The notes below the pieces were generated by a model. It had not been told where the DNA came from. It did no database searches and saw nothing but the letters and a program-made list of their open reading frames with translations. A DNA stretch of 64,000 bases from a bacterium (GTDB taxonomy: Bacteria > Bacillota > Clostridia > Lachnospirales > Lachnospiraceae), in NCBI GenBank assembly GCA_023663725.1, contig JAMPGX010000014.1, positions 1 through 64,000 of the forward strand. Direction: 5' to 3'. The translations under genes were made by a program, and so were the position numbers. This document shows, piece by piece, positions 53,956 through 63,593 of the stretch (within the stretch, counting starts at the first letter, position 1; every line of letters starts with the position of its first letter).

Positions 53956-55080
53956 TTATTTCCGCAATTCATTCTGAAACTCTTCAATCAGGTTCCCATA
54001 TGAAACCTTCAAAGGAGGAAGTTTGCCCTTAAGTCCCTTGTGAATCCGCATGTCTATGAAGAATGGACCTTTGCTTGCCTCAAACTTCTTCAGCGCCTTC
54101 ACCAGAGCTTCCTCCGTCTCAACGACCGCCCCCACGGTCCGATATCCCGCCCCTTCCGCTATCTTTGTAAGATCCACAATATGACCCGCTGACGGCTGGC
54201 CTCCCACAGATTCATGCGCTCCATTGTTCAATACGACATGAAGCATATTGGAGCTCTTTATTTTACCCGCCATCGTAAACGCTCCCATATGCATCAACGC
54301 GGCCGCATCTCCATCAAGACATACCACAAGCCGCTCACTGTCTCCCAGCGCCAGCCCCAACGCAACAGAGGACGCATGTCCCATAGAACCCACATTTAAA
54401 AAGTCATGCTCATGCCCCTCGCCTCTCTTCTCCCTCAAAAAGAATAATTCCCGCGTAGCTCTACCTGTTGTAGCAACATATACCGCATCGTCCGGCAGTG
54501 TTTCAAGAATGATTTCTATCGCATCCTCTCTGCTCAGCGGATATTTTTTGTCAGTAATATTTTCTTTTTCAACTGCTGCAAACATACCTTTTGTCCCGAT
54601 AATCGCAACGGGCTTTCCATTCTCCCGAGCCTCGGATACTGCACAGGCCATCTGCTTCTCAATCCTGTCTGCCGCTGCTATCTCATATGGAATCCCCCAC
54701 AGTTCAAGAAGCTTAAGCGTCACCTCGCCCTGCTTTATATGTTGTGGATGGTCATCCGTCCCCGGCTCGCCTCTCCATCCAATCAGAAGGAGCATAGGAA
54801 CTCCATATACATGAGAATCAGCCAGAGAGAGCAGTGGATTCATCGCATTTCCCATACCAGAATTCTGCATATACACCAGAGGGATTTTTCCAGTAGCAAA
54901 GTAATACCCTGATGCAATGGCAATGGCATTCCCTTCGTTGGCAGCAATTATATGCTTATCCTGTGGTATATGCTCCAACAGGCTATTGCAAAATCCATTT
55001 AAATAGGAGTCCGGTACACCGGTAAAAAAATCCACTCCCTGCTGCCGCAAAATACTTAATAATTTATTCTGATCCATCAT
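53956..55080 (-). CDS. AepY-like ThDP-dependent decarboxylase (paralogue)
   Basis: A 374-residue ThDP enzyme closely related to phosphonopyruvate decarboxylase at 33565-34686. Both halves are present: FFTGVPDS and ANEGNAIAIASGY with catalytic Glu49, then VCLDGDAAALMHMG and LNNGAHESVGG. The usual GDG of the diphosphate motif reads GDA at 257-259. The start at 55080 has a GGGAGA site; a longer frame to 55119 overlaps the upstream gene. No PEP mutase gene is in this operon, so it may use phosphonopyruvate made at 35 kb, or another 3-substituted pyruvate such as sulfopyruvate. Family is firm; substrate is open. Confidence 0.9.
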   Translation of the reverse strand: MMDQNKLLSILRQQGVDFFTGVPDSYLNGFCNSLLEHIPQDKHIIAANEGNAIAIASGYYFATGKIPLVYMQNSGMGNAMNPLLSLADSHVYGVPMLLLIGWRGEPGTDDHPQHIKQGEVTLKLLELWGIPYEIAAADRIEKQMACAVSEARENGKPVAIIGTKGMFAAVEKENITDKKYPLSREDAIEIILETLPDDAVYVATTGRATRELFFLREKRGEGHEHDFLNVGSMGHASSVALGLALGDSERLVVCLDGDAAALMHMGAFTMAGKIKSSNMLHVVLNNGAHESVGGQPSAGHIVDLTKIAEGAGYRTVGAVVETEEALVKALKKFEASKGPFFIDMRIHKGLKGKLPPLKVSYGNLIEEFQNELRK

Positions 55081-55108
55081 ATTCTTTTTCTCCCAACCAA
55101 ACGAAAGC

Positions 55109-56503
55109 CTACTGTTCATCTGGGACGCACTTCGTCAGCTCCCTCACTGAGATCAATTGCCCAAAGAATCCCCTGAAATGGAAATCCTTTGTAATCTGAT
55201 TCATAAAATTATAGTTCAATATCAGCATTGCATCTGAGTTATCCGGCACATAGTCACACATTCTCTGCACACTCTGTCCACATCTGCTCTTGCTATGAAC
55301 ATCCCTTGCCAGAAAGCCTTTGATTACGACATCCGTCTTCGCCAATATATGGTATAGTACGGTGGCAAGCTCCATATCCCCATATATGTACAGTTTTGTC
55401 ACATTCATTTGATGAAGCTTCTCCTGCAACAGTTGTGATGCCTCTCCACAGTTCAAAAGGCGCTCCGTTATCTCCATATGCTCCTTATAAATATATGCCG
55501 GATGAGGCCTGTTTTCATGTAGATTGCGCGCTCCCCAAAAATAGATTCTGGGATCCTGCAGAGCCGGATTATTTAACATCTCTAGATATTCCCTGTGGTA
55601 AGGATGAGATGGATTCAAAACATCCTTAAACCAGTAATCATCCTGCGACAGCATGAACCATCTGTAGAGCGGCTTCGCAATAACCTCATCGGCGTTAAAT
55701 TCCTCAATACAACGTTTTGCAAATTCTGGAAATTCCCAGAAATTTCTTTCCTGTAATACAATGGAAATACGAACCCAATTGATCTCTCCCTTATATCTCA
55801 ATTCCCGTATAAATCCCAAATTGTGCATCACCTGCTCGTAACTGTCATGTCCTCCGTTCAGGTACTTGAACGTAGTTCTCACAAAGCTGTTGGGCGTAAT
55901 AGTAACATACACAGGATATTGAGCCAGATGCTTTATACGCTCCCAGTGCGCCTCGTCAAAGAAGGCGCCGTTTGTCTCAAACCCTATTTGACATTTTTCA
56001 TTCTCAGGATGTAATTGCTCCAACATATTCATCAGATAGGGGCTTGCAAAGCAATCTCCATTTCCATCTGTGAGAATCTTTACCGTTTCCTTTCTGTTTA
56101 AATACGGCAGTATTTTGTCCAGAATGACATTCAGTCTTCTTTTGTATTCCTCATCCGGAGTAAAGACTTGATTTCTGCAGGATGGACAACTATGATTACA
56201 TATGAAATCACATGCCACGCTGTACTTAGTTGGAAGCTCCTCGGGCATGACCCGCATAGCCTCCTTCTCCTCAATTTCAGGCAGGGAATTGTTTTCCAAA
56301 AAAGGACAGGAAGATTTTCTGCAGAATTCAAAATTTCCATGCCTAATCGCTTCCCTTATTTTATTCGCATTTTCACTATTCCATACTGTTTCCAGACTTT
56401 GCTCCACTAGATTGCCCAGGTTGGCGTCCGTCCAAGCACATAGCCGGCACCCCCCGTTCGGGTCCAGATGTAGGGAGTTAAACGGCCTATCACAAAACTT
56501 CAT
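55109..56503 (-). CDS. Radical SAM protein with N-terminal SPASM-like cysteines (copy A)
   Basis: A 464-residue enzyme. Cysteines 4, 19, 22, 61 and 66 form a SPASM-like auxiliary cluster region placed before the core, the reverse of the usual order. The radical SAM cluster motif is CNHSCPSC (Cys102, Cys106, Cys109). The core spans about 95-330. From about residue 365 a Rossmann-like tail starts at KLYIYGDMELA, as in sugar-modifying proteins. It begins behind AGGAGGACTG. A paralogue lies at 60274-61656. Radical SAM/SPASM enzymes can epimerise, dehydrogenate or cross-link sugars and peptides; here a glycan substituent is more likely. Substrate unknown. Confidence 0.88.
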   Translation of the reverse strand: MKFCDRPFNSLHLDPNGGCRLCAWTDANLGNLVEQSLETVWNSENANKIREAIRHGNFEFCRKSSCPFLENNSLPEIEEKEAMRVMPEELPTKYSVACDFICNHSCPSCRNQVFTPDEEYKRRLNVILDKILPYLNRKETVKILTDGNGDCFASPYLMNMLEQLHPENEKCQIGFETNGAFFDEAHWERIKHLAQYPVYVTITPNSFVRTTFKYLNGGHDSYEQVMHNLGFIRELRYKGEINWVRISIVLQERNFWEFPEFAKRCIEEFNADEVIAKPLYRWFMLSQDDYWFKDVLNPSHPYHREYLEMLNNPALQDPRIYFWGARNLHENRPHPAYIYKEHMEITERLLNCGEASQLLQEKLHQMNVTKLYIYGDMELATVLYHILAKTDVVIKGFLARDVHSKSRCGQSVQRMCDYVPDNSDAMLILNYNFMNQITKDFHFRGFFGQLISVRELTKCVPDEQ

Positions 56504-56518
56504 CCTCAGTCCTCCTCG

Positions 56519-57517
56519 CTACAAATTGACGATTCTGTCCTCTTTCAAAATTTTCCATTGGTATAATTTTATAAGCACAGTCTTTATTACATATCCTATG
56601 TATGTTAAAGTCTCTCCACTATACCTCACAATCTTCAGGATTATACAAAAGTTCTCCCTGGTGGGATACCGCATAAATATTGCGACGCTTCCTGCCAGCC
56701 GATCTTTTTTCACACCACATAAATCCAGAGAAATGCCCTTGTTGACTTTCGCCCAATGCTCCAGCCTGCGCATCATCAGGAAATCCTCCGCCTTTAGATT
56801 TTTATGTCCCTGTACCGACATAAAATTCTTCTCCCTATCAGAAACCCTGTATCTATAACACCCAACCACATCCGGCATACAATATATATTCCCCTCTACG
56901 ACCTCCATCAGCAAATGCGTTCTATCTGATACGCGCTTGGATGCTTTATATACAATGGAATAGTCTTTTTCGCTTTGCCGAAACAGATTCCTCGAGGTTT
57001 TTGTCATGCTATGACCCGGAACCTCCCACCGCTCATAATCCGCTAACGTATAAACTTCTTTATCAAACTTCCAGAATACCGTTCTCGAAGGAATCGTATT
57101 CTCCTCAATTGGATCGTCGTTCCCATCCACAACCCTGCAGCGATGACATACTCCCACATATTCAGGATGCGTTTCCAGAAAATCCACATCTTTCTGAATG
57201 CGCAAGTCATCACACCAATAGTCATCCCCCTCACAGCCTGCAACATATTTTCCCCTCGCATGAATATCCAATGAATACGCGTTTTTTGTACACCCTACAT
57301 TTCTTTTATGGTGAATCACCCGAATGATATCAGGATACTTTTGGGCATATCCGTCTACGATTTCTCGGGTAGAATCTGTTGAACAATCTTCCCCAATCAA
57401 TATCTCATATCTGTATTCCGTCTTCTGAGACAAGATGCTCTCAATGGCCTGGACTATATATTTTTCATGATTATACGCCAATATTTTGACAGTGACCATA
57501 ATCTCACTTGTGTTCAT
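56519..57517 (-). CDS. Family 2 glycosyltransferase
   Basis: A 332-residue GT-A transferase with VTVKILAYNHEKYIVQAI, GEDCSTDSTREI and the EGDDYW donor-site motif. The C-terminal part has hydrophobic stretches that may lie on the membrane. The start overlaps the MmgE/PrpD stop by 4 bp and follows GGTGGAG, so translation is coupled. It resembles the N-terminal domain of the transferase at 44464-45756. It likely adds one sugar of the glycan that carries the operon's special group. The sugar is unknown. Confidence 0.9.
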   Translation of the reverse strand: MNTSEIMVTVKILAYNHEKYIVQAIESILSQKTEYRYEILIGEDCSTDSTREIVDGYAQKYPDIIRVIHHKRNVGCTKNAYSLDIHARGKYVAGCEGDDYWCDDLRIQKDVDFLETHPEYVGVCHRCRVVDGNDDPIEENTIPSRTVFWKFDKEVYTLADYERWEVPGHSMTKTSRNLFRQSEKDYSIVYKASKRVSDRTHLLMEVVEGNIYCMPDVVGCYRYRVSDREKNFMSVQGHKNLKAEDFLMMRRLEHWAKVNKGISLDLCGVKKDRLAGSVAIFMRYPTRENFCIILKIVRYSGETLTYIGYVIKTVLIKLYQWKILKEDRIVNL

Positions 57518-58953
57518 ACAGCTCCACCTTCCCGTTTATACTGGTTGAGCAGTTGAGAAATAGACTCAAAAGCATCCTCTTGTCTTACATTTCTACAGTT
57601 TTCTATCAATCGGTCACATTCCATGGGAAGTAATACGTTATCAGCACACATTCTAACCTTCTCTGCCATTTCCTCCCAGGTCAACAAATACTTCCCCTCT
57701 CCCCTTGGTATTTGTACCCAATCCTCCTCTGTTTTTCCATTTTCCATGTAAACTCTGATATTTGCGCCCCGAATTCCCTGTTGACGATTTTCCAGAGAGG
57801 CGTCCTCTATAATTCTTATTTTATCTATCAATCCCCACACCTCTTGCCCTGCCGTTTCCACAACGAGATCTGACAGAGTAAATCCTCCAGTTATCAATGC
57901 TACCGCCGTGGCATAGCATATGGAGAATTTCGCCTCCTCAGCCGATCTCGGACGACATATACCGCCTGCTGACCGTATTGCGCTCGGGTATGTATAAATA
58001 TCTATTCTTTGTATCTGACTCGGAACTTCTATCGTATCCCATATTCTTTTTCTCAACGCTAATACGGCGTCAATGCAGCTATGCGTATGCCTGCATGTTG
58101 GATAGAGCTTCAGATAACTCTCACTGATTGTGAATTTCGTCCCCAGGCCCTGAAAGATAATATTTTCGTCTATCTCCTCCGCAAAGGCGTTAAACCATCC
58201 CTTGCAGCTCTCCAGCGGAAATTCCGGCCCTATCAGTCCTTTCCCCGCCAGCACTGCGGAAAACACCCCTATTCGCGCAGCATTTGCGGCATTGATAGGC
58301 TTACATGCCTGCCCACTTTCGTCTATCACCAACAGACCGCTCGCTTGGAGTGCGGCCAGCGAAATGGCATTATAGATTCCCTCTTCGCTGAGCCCAAGCA
58401 GCTTTGCGCAGGCGGCGCCAGCGGCAATTCCACCCGCCACCCCTGTGGCATGAAAGCCTTTTTGGTACAATCCCGGCTGAGCGGCACCGGCAATCCGATT
58501 GAATACCTCATATCCCACATTGGCGGCCAATAGTATTTCTCTCCATGTCACACTCAGTTTCTCTCCCAATGCAAATACCGAGGAAAAGACAGACGTACCA
58601 ATATGTCCCGCCGATATTCGATTCCCATCATCCATATCTGCACCATGCGCATACATGGCATTTAGGTATGCGGCACTTTCTGCCGGAAACTTAACCTGAT
58701 CAAATAATACCGATGCCTGCCCTTTACCTCCCATTTCCTTAAAGTACTCCAAATTAATCCTGTTAAATACGCGATTCACCTTATAGCCTGCGAAGCATGC
58801 CGCATAATAATCTGCAATAAACAGCTTTGTCCTCTCGACAACTTCACTGTCCAGCATATCAGCATTTAACTCAGATATAAACTTGCTCAAACAATGTGTA
58901 ATATGATCCATATTCATTCCCAAGCTTTTACCTAGATTTGTGCCATACCGCAT
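57514..58953 (-). CDS. MmgE/PrpD-family dehydratase/decarboxylase-like protein
   Basis: A 479-residue MmgE/PrpD protein. This family includes 2-methylcitrate dehydratase and cis-aconitate decarboxylase. Visible features are the helical N-terminal domain with AHGADMDDGNR and GHIGTSVFSSVFAL, a glycine- and alanine-rich GFHATGVAGGIAAGAACAKLLGLS, and the C-terminal domain from about 270 with LYPTCRHTHSCIDAV. The start codon is uncertain: 58953 follows the previous stop by 3 bp without a clear RBS, while internal ATGs at 58917 and 58911 are alternatives. No citrate synthase gene is near, so a role on an unusual tricarboxylic or hydroxy-acid is suggested. Confidence 0.9.
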   Translation of the reverse strand: MRYGTNLGKSLGMNMDHITHCLSKFISELNADMLDSEVVERTKLFIADYYAACFAGYKVNRVFNRINLEYFKEMGGKGQASVLFDQVKFPAESAAYLNAMYAHGADMDDGNRISAGHIGTSVFSSVFALGEKLSVTWREILLAANVGYEVFNRIAGAAQPGLYQKGFHATGVAGGIAAGAACAKLLGLSEEGIYNAISLAALQASGLLVIDESGQACKPINAANAARIGVFSAVLAGKGLIGPEFPLESCKGWFNAFAEEIDENIIFQGLGTKFTISESYLKLYPTCRHTHSCIDAVLALRKRIWDTIEVPSQIQRIDIYTYPSAIRSAGGICRPRSAEEAKFSICYATAVALITGGFTLSDLVVETAGQEVWGLIDKIRIIEDASLENRQQGIRGANIRVYMENGKTEEDWVQIPRGEGKYLLTWEEMAEKVRMCADNVLLPMECDRLIENCRNVRQEDAFESISQLLNQYKREGGAV

Positions 58954-58956
58954 TTA

Positions 58957-60249
58957 CTATATCAAATCCGTGTTAAGCATATCACATATCAGGTTCTCTC
59001 CCGCTTCGTTTTCTATTATCAGCTTATCCTGTATGAATCGCAGAGCTTCCTTCTCCTTATCTCTGGTTTTGCACAGGATACATATTTCCGCATATCGCCT
59101 TCTGAGATCACTACATGCAGGAACATTATCACCTTCCACATATCGGGGGGAAAACGTTACCACAGCTTCATGAGATGTTATTTCTTCCACTCCATATATC
59201 TTATGAATTCTCCCCGGTTTCAGAGTCGGGCACAGCTGCATAATTCTCATGCCATACAAATGCGAAATATCCGCTTCCTGAATGATGTTCTCAAACTTCC
59301 CCGTGATAGCAAACTGGACCAGCATCTGAATCAAATCTATTTTGGTTGCGAGCTGAAAGAGTCTCTCATATTCTCCTCCCGAAAACCGATATCCTGGGTC
59401 ATATAGACGGATCGTATCTCCATCCACAAAGCCCTGGAAGAAAACAGGGCCATTTGTAATGCCTATCCCTTTTAACATGCGGATAACTCTGTCATGAACA
59501 TTGTTCCAATACATCGCCGCATGCTTTGAGGGACTCGCGGAAGCTATAGCCACTCTGTCCAGCCCCCCGTCCTCCCCGCCGACATACCGATCTCCAGTTC
59601 GCACAAGAATAGCCTTTCCCTCCATAAACAGATAGGACGCGGTAAAGTCCTCTTTCTTTTCCATATACTTTTCTATTACAACATCACCGGAAGCTGACTC
59701 TTTATATGCATATTCTACTGCTGGACCAAGCTCCGCCGCCGCGCGGCACACGGTCTGTCCTCTTGACCCTCTGCTGTCTGCCGGCTTTACCAATACCGGC
59801 AATATTTCCTCAATACAGCCGCTTGTCTGGTACACTTCCAGTTCTTGGAGCGAATATGTATCAATGATGTCCACTCCGTACTTCCTACAGCATTCTTTGA
59901 AGGCCACTTTGTCTGTCAATATGCGGAACTGCTCTTTAGTCCCAAAACAGGGAACACCAAGCCTTTCGCATATAGCCTGATACGGCACCTGGCAGGGATC
60001 CAGAGAAATGCTGATCACTCCATGAATATGCTCAGCTCTGCAGAAACTCACTATTCCATCCACATTCTTCACGTCATACATTAGCGCCACGTCTGCCATC
60101 TCTTTTGCCGGAGAACTCTCCAGATAGTCTGTCACATACGCTGTCAACCCTAATCTATGCGCCGCTTCTACCACCTTGCAGTGCTGAAAGCTGCCACCCA
60201 GGATCAAAATGCGTTTCCCTGCACACGTTGAGGCAAATGAATTATTCAC
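58957..60249 (-). CDS. ATP-grasp ligase
   Basis: A 430-residue ATP-grasp protein of the carbamoyl-phosphate-synthase/PurK-like type. An N-terminal Rossmann domain (RILILGGSFQHCK) precedes the ATP-binding lobes with VLVKPADSRGSRGQ, VVIEKYME and a C-terminal half containing VFFQGFVDGDTIRLYDPGYR. Such ligases join a carboxylate to an amine via an acyl phosphate. It starts with GTG at 60249 behind GGGAGGAG; a TTG five codons earlier is inside that RBS. It is a strong candidate to couple the acid made by the operon to an amino sugar or amino acid. Confidence 0.92.
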   Translation of the reverse strand: MNNSFASTCAGKRILILGGSFQHCKVVEAAHRLGLTAYVTDYLESSPAKEMADVALMYDVKNVDGIVSFCRAEHIHGVISISLDPCQVPYQAICERLGVPCFGTKEQFRILTDKVAFKECCRKYGVDIIDTYSLQELEVYQTSGCIEEILPVLVKPADSRGSRGQTVCRAAAELGPAVEYAYKESASGDVVIEKYMEKKEDFTASYLFMEGKAILVRTGDRYVGGEDGGLDRVAIASASPSKHAAMYWNNVHDRVIRMLKGIGITNGPVFFQGFVDGDTIRLYDPGYRFSGGEYERLFQLATKIDLIQMLVQFAITGKFENIIQEADISHLYGMRIMQLCPTLKPGRIHKIYGVEEITSHEAVVTFSPRYVEGDNVPACSDLRRRYAEICILCKTRDKEKEALRFIQDKLIIENEAGENLICDMLNTDLI

Positions 60250-60273
60250 GTCAGCTCCTCCCAACTTTCCTGA

Positions 60274-61656
60274 TTACAGCAACTCTCTGACCGTGATGAT
60301 TTTGCCCTCATAACCCTCATCGCGAAGATCCCTTACGATCTCGTTATAGGAGCCCAGAACCGTCACAAGAATAGTATCCACCTCAGACAGATCTTTTCCC
60401 CATATACCCCGAATCGGGAGATTTCTGCATGTCTTGCAGCTTCCAGCATTACCCTTTCGCTTATCAATGAAGAACTCTATGTTGATTCCCTCTGCCCTGG
60501 ATATCACATCATAACACATTTCCCCATATATCCATGCGCTGTAGATTGCAAGCTTATGGACCTCCTGCTCACGGAATTTGTTCGTCAAATATTCCCCTGT
60601 ATTCTCCTTCTGCAGCAGGTTATAGAATAGCTTCACAAAGACATCACTGTATACCGCCGGATGTCTCCTCGCATCTCTGTCATGATTTTCCTCTGTCCAG
60701 TCCCAAACCTTCGGATGCTTCAGAATCGGATCTTGCATGACCTTCAGATAGTTCTCGTGATGCGGGTGAAGCGGATTCAGAACATTCTTATACCAATACC
60801 CCTCCGCATCCAGACAGAACCATCTGTTTAACGGCTTGATTTGAATCGTATCAGGATCATACTCTTCCAGACAGGTACGAATAAACGAAGGAATTTCGCA
60901 ATAGTTGCTCTCCTGTACTACCATATTGATCCTGAAGCTCGCTATCTTTCCCTCTTTTCTCAATCCACTGATGAATTTTAAATTCCTTTTGCATGCTTCC
61001 AGGCTGTCGTGTCCTCCTGATAAATATCTATAAGTATAGCGTTCAAAGCTATTGGGCGTAATCGTAAAATTAATAGGATATTGATGCAACTGCGAAATTG
61101 CCTCCCAGTGCTTTTCGTCCAACATAACCCCATTGGTCTCAAAAGAAATATGGAATTCAGGGTCTTCAGGCTTTAGCTCCTGCAAGAACTCCATGATAAA
61201 CGGGGATGCAAAACAATCTCCCATGCCGCAAGTAATAATAAATTTAGCCTTATTTGCAAAAGGCAACACGGCCTCCTTGAGCTTTTTCATCCGCTCTATA
61301 TAAGCTTCGTCCGGATGAAAAAAGCTACTACGGCAGGAAGGGCATGTATGATTACAAAACTTGTCATAAGATATATTCATTTCTATCGGTGTCGGCGTGG
61401 GCTGATAATTTTTCCCAATTTCATCATCAATCTCTTCCAGCCTGCCACTGGCACAGTAAGGACATTCTTCCTTTCTGCAATACCGAAAGCTTCCATCACG
61501 AATAGATTCTCTTGCTTTTTCCGCCTGTTCGTTCATCCACAAATCTTCCAAAGAACTTTCCAGCGGATTACCTAATAATAAATCCATCCAAGAACATGTT
61601 TTAACATAGGTCTCCTTTACATACATCTGCTCAAACGGCCTTTTACAAAATAGCAT
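60274..61656 (-). CDS. Radical SAM protein with N-terminal SPASM-like cysteines (copy B)
   Basis: A 460-residue paralogue of the 55109-56503 product, with the same order of parts. N-terminal cysteines are 4, 21, 60, 65 and 68, and the CNHTCPSC motif holds Cys101, Cys105 and Cys108. FITCGMGDCFASPF and HISFETNGVMLDEKHW follow in the core. The C-terminal tail from about 370 (LAIYSAWIYGEM) is Rossmann-like. AAGGAGGA lies just before the ATG. It lies between the AsnB and ATP-grasp genes. Two such enzymes in one operon suggest two related chemical steps on one product. Reaction unknown. Confidence 0.88.
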   Translation of the reverse strand: MLFCKRPFEQMYVKETYVKTCSWMDLLLGNPLESSLEDLWMNEQAEKARESIRDGSFRYCRKEECPYCASGRLEEIDDEIGKNYQPTPTPIEMNISYDKFCNHTCPSCRSSFFHPDEAYIERMKKLKEAVLPFANKAKFIITCGMGDCFASPFIMEFLQELKPEDPEFHISFETNGVMLDEKHWEAISQLHQYPINFTITPNSFERYTYRYLSGGHDSLEACKRNLKFISGLRKEGKIASFRINMVVQESNYCEIPSFIRTCLEEYDPDTIQIKPLNRWFCLDAEGYWYKNVLNPLHPHHENYLKVMQDPILKHPKVWDWTEENHDRDARRHPAVYSDVFVKLFYNLLQKENTGEYLTNKFREQEVHKLAIYSAWIYGEMCYDVISRAEGINIEFFIDKRKGNAGSCKTCRNLPIRGIWGKDLSEVDTILVTVLGSYNEIVRDLRDEGYEGKIITVRELL

Positions 61657-63579
61657 TTAATTTATCCTCCTTTTTTCTAAAAACATTTGGCACCATGTCT
61701 CCAAGCCAATTGCCCTCCACATACTTGTAAACTCCATGTTACTGATTGTTTCTGCATGTTCAAATAATTGTTTCACATACTCTGCACTAATCAAACCCCT
61801 ATTGTGCATATTGGGATAGATCATATCGTGGAAATATTCCCTGAAGCTTTTTGATGTCACCATCGTTCTTTTGTCCAATGCCATAATCTGCTTTTTTCTA
61901 TATGCAAAATCACGGCCAAAATATTTCGCCACTATTTCTTTAAAGATGTATTTCCCCTGAACCCATTCCAACGGATTTTGAGATAAGTTAACCGGCGAAC
62001 AATCCGCAAATCTGATCAACATATCTTCGGGCAGACACATTACATGATCGACCACTTCATTATCCAAAAGGGGGACTCTATTTTCTATGGAACTTGCCAT
62101 AGTCATCTTATCCTGCCTCAGTAACGCTTCAGGCAAACGCTCAAAAATCTCAAACTTTAAGTGTTTCGTAAAATTTGAGCCTGTGAAGCGGTTAAATATG
62201 TCCACTTGTTCCTGAATTAATTTCTCTGTATCATTCCAACCTATAGAAGTGAGGTTGGTAATCGTCTGGTCAGTCATCACCGCATACTGTGCGTAGCTGT
62301 CATAGCTTCTTAGACTACCGCCGCTGTTTTTCTGCAAAAAAGGCTGAAAGACACCTGTTGCAAATCGGCTATAGCCTCCTGCAATCTCATCGGAGCCCTC
62401 ACCGCTCAGCAGCACTGTCACATATTCTCTGGCCCGCTCTGCCAATTTCATAAAGCATACGAAAAAGGGTTGATAAACCGGTGCATCATTGTGCCAGATC
62501 ATGCGCTCATAATGATTTACAAAGTAATCTTCCTCTACGGTAAATTTATGCAAGTCCAGACATAGACGATTACCGACATGATCTATATATTTTTCCTCGC
62601 CTATCACCCCTTTCTCATCTATAATGGAGACGGCATCATTTAAATTATCACCTCTACGTTGATTGGCAAAATAGCTGACCAGCGTAGAGTCAATCCCACC
62701 AGATAACTGACAACCAACTTTAACATCACTGACCATTTGCCTGGAAACCGCTCTGGCGATAATGTCCTCTGTTGCTTCCATCGCGTCCTCTATAGAATGG
62801 TACTTTTGTTCATTTCTCACATATTGATCCAGATTATAATAGTTCCATTTCTTAATCCCCCCATTATAGGTAACCCGCAGCGCCGTTCCCGGTTCCACTA
62901 AAAATGCATTTTGCAACAGAACTTTTTCGCTTGGTCTGGAAAAGATGAGCCTTGCATTAAACGCGTCCAAATCAAGCCTGCGTTCAAAATCCCTTAACTG
63001 AATGATGCTTTTAAGCTCGGATGCAAATGCCACTCTGTTATTGTATAATGCATAGTATAGCGGCTTGATTCCATATCGGTCTCGCGCCATCATCACACAA
63101 TTGTATCTCAAGTCCGTTATGACAATCGCAAACATCCCGTTTAGCTTGGGTAGCATTTGCTCAAAGCCATATTCAAGATACAAATTCATGATTACTTCCG
63201 TATCTGTAGAACTTCTGAACTGATATCCCATATCTATCAGCTGCGCTCTTAGTTCTGCGTCATTGTATATCTCACCGTTGAACGCAAGGACCACCTTCCC
63301 GTCAAGTGCTGTCATTGGCTGATGTCCCTCCAGCGATAAGTCCTTTATGCTCAGCCTGTTGAATCCGATGATTCCATCTATAGGATTCCTCAGATCGATT
63401 CCGGCAGTTTCCACTGCCGAATATGACTTACCGGTTTCAAAGCATATCGCACACACCCCTGTATCATCCGGTCCTCTATGCTTCTGAACATGAACTGCAC
63501 ATTGAAAATCACTTAATATCTCTTGATCAAATCTCTTTGCTGAATGATTGAGATTGATTAATCCGGCTATCCCGCACAT
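61657..63579 (-). CDS. asnB: AsnB-type glutamine-dependent amidotransferase
   Basis: A 640-residue asparagine-synthetase-like enzyme. The glutaminase domain starts with Cys2 in MCGIAGLINL and includes FNRLSIKDLS and FNGEIYND. The synthetase domain has the pyrophosphatase motif CQLSGGIDSTLVSYF and VLLSGEGSDEIAGGY. The ATG at 63579 is required to make the cysteine N-terminal and has GGGAGGAAG before it; the six codons upstream are not used. In glycan loci AsnB relatives amidate a sugar acid or another carboxylate rather than aspartate. Its place beside an ATP-grasp and an aminotransferase supports that here. Confidence 0.92.
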   Translation of the reverse strand: MCGIAGLINLNHSAKRFDQEILSDFQCAVHVQKHRGPDDTGVCAICFETGKSYSAVETAGIDLRNPIDGIIGFNRLSIKDLSLEGHQPMTALDGKVVLAFNGEIYNDAELRAQLIDMGYQFRSSTDTEVIMNLYLEYGFEQMLPKLNGMFAIVITDLRYNCVMMARDRYGIKPLYYALYNNRVAFASELKSIIQLRDFERRLDLDAFNARLIFSRPSEKVLLQNAFLVEPGTALRVTYNGGIKKWNYYNLDQYVRNEQKYHSIEDAMEATEDIIARAVSRQMVSDVKVGCQLSGGIDSTLVSYFANQRRGDNLNDAVSIIDEKGVIGEEKYIDHVGNRLCLDLHKFTVEEDYFVNHYERMIWHNDAPVYQPFFVCFMKLAERAREYVTVLLSGEGSDEIAGGYSRFATGVFQPFLQKNSGGSLRSYDSYAQYAVMTDQTITNLTSIGWNDTEKLIQEQVDIFNRFTGSNFTKHLKFEIFERLPEALLRQDKMTMASSIENRVPLLDNEVVDHVMCLPEDMLIRFADCSPVNLSQNPLEWVQGKYIFKEIVAKYFGRDFAYRKKQIMALDKRTMVTSKSFREYFHDMIYPNMHNRGLISAEYVKQLFEHAETISNMEFTSMWRAIGLETWCQMFLEKRRIN

Positions 63580-63593
63580 ATATCTTCCTCCCA

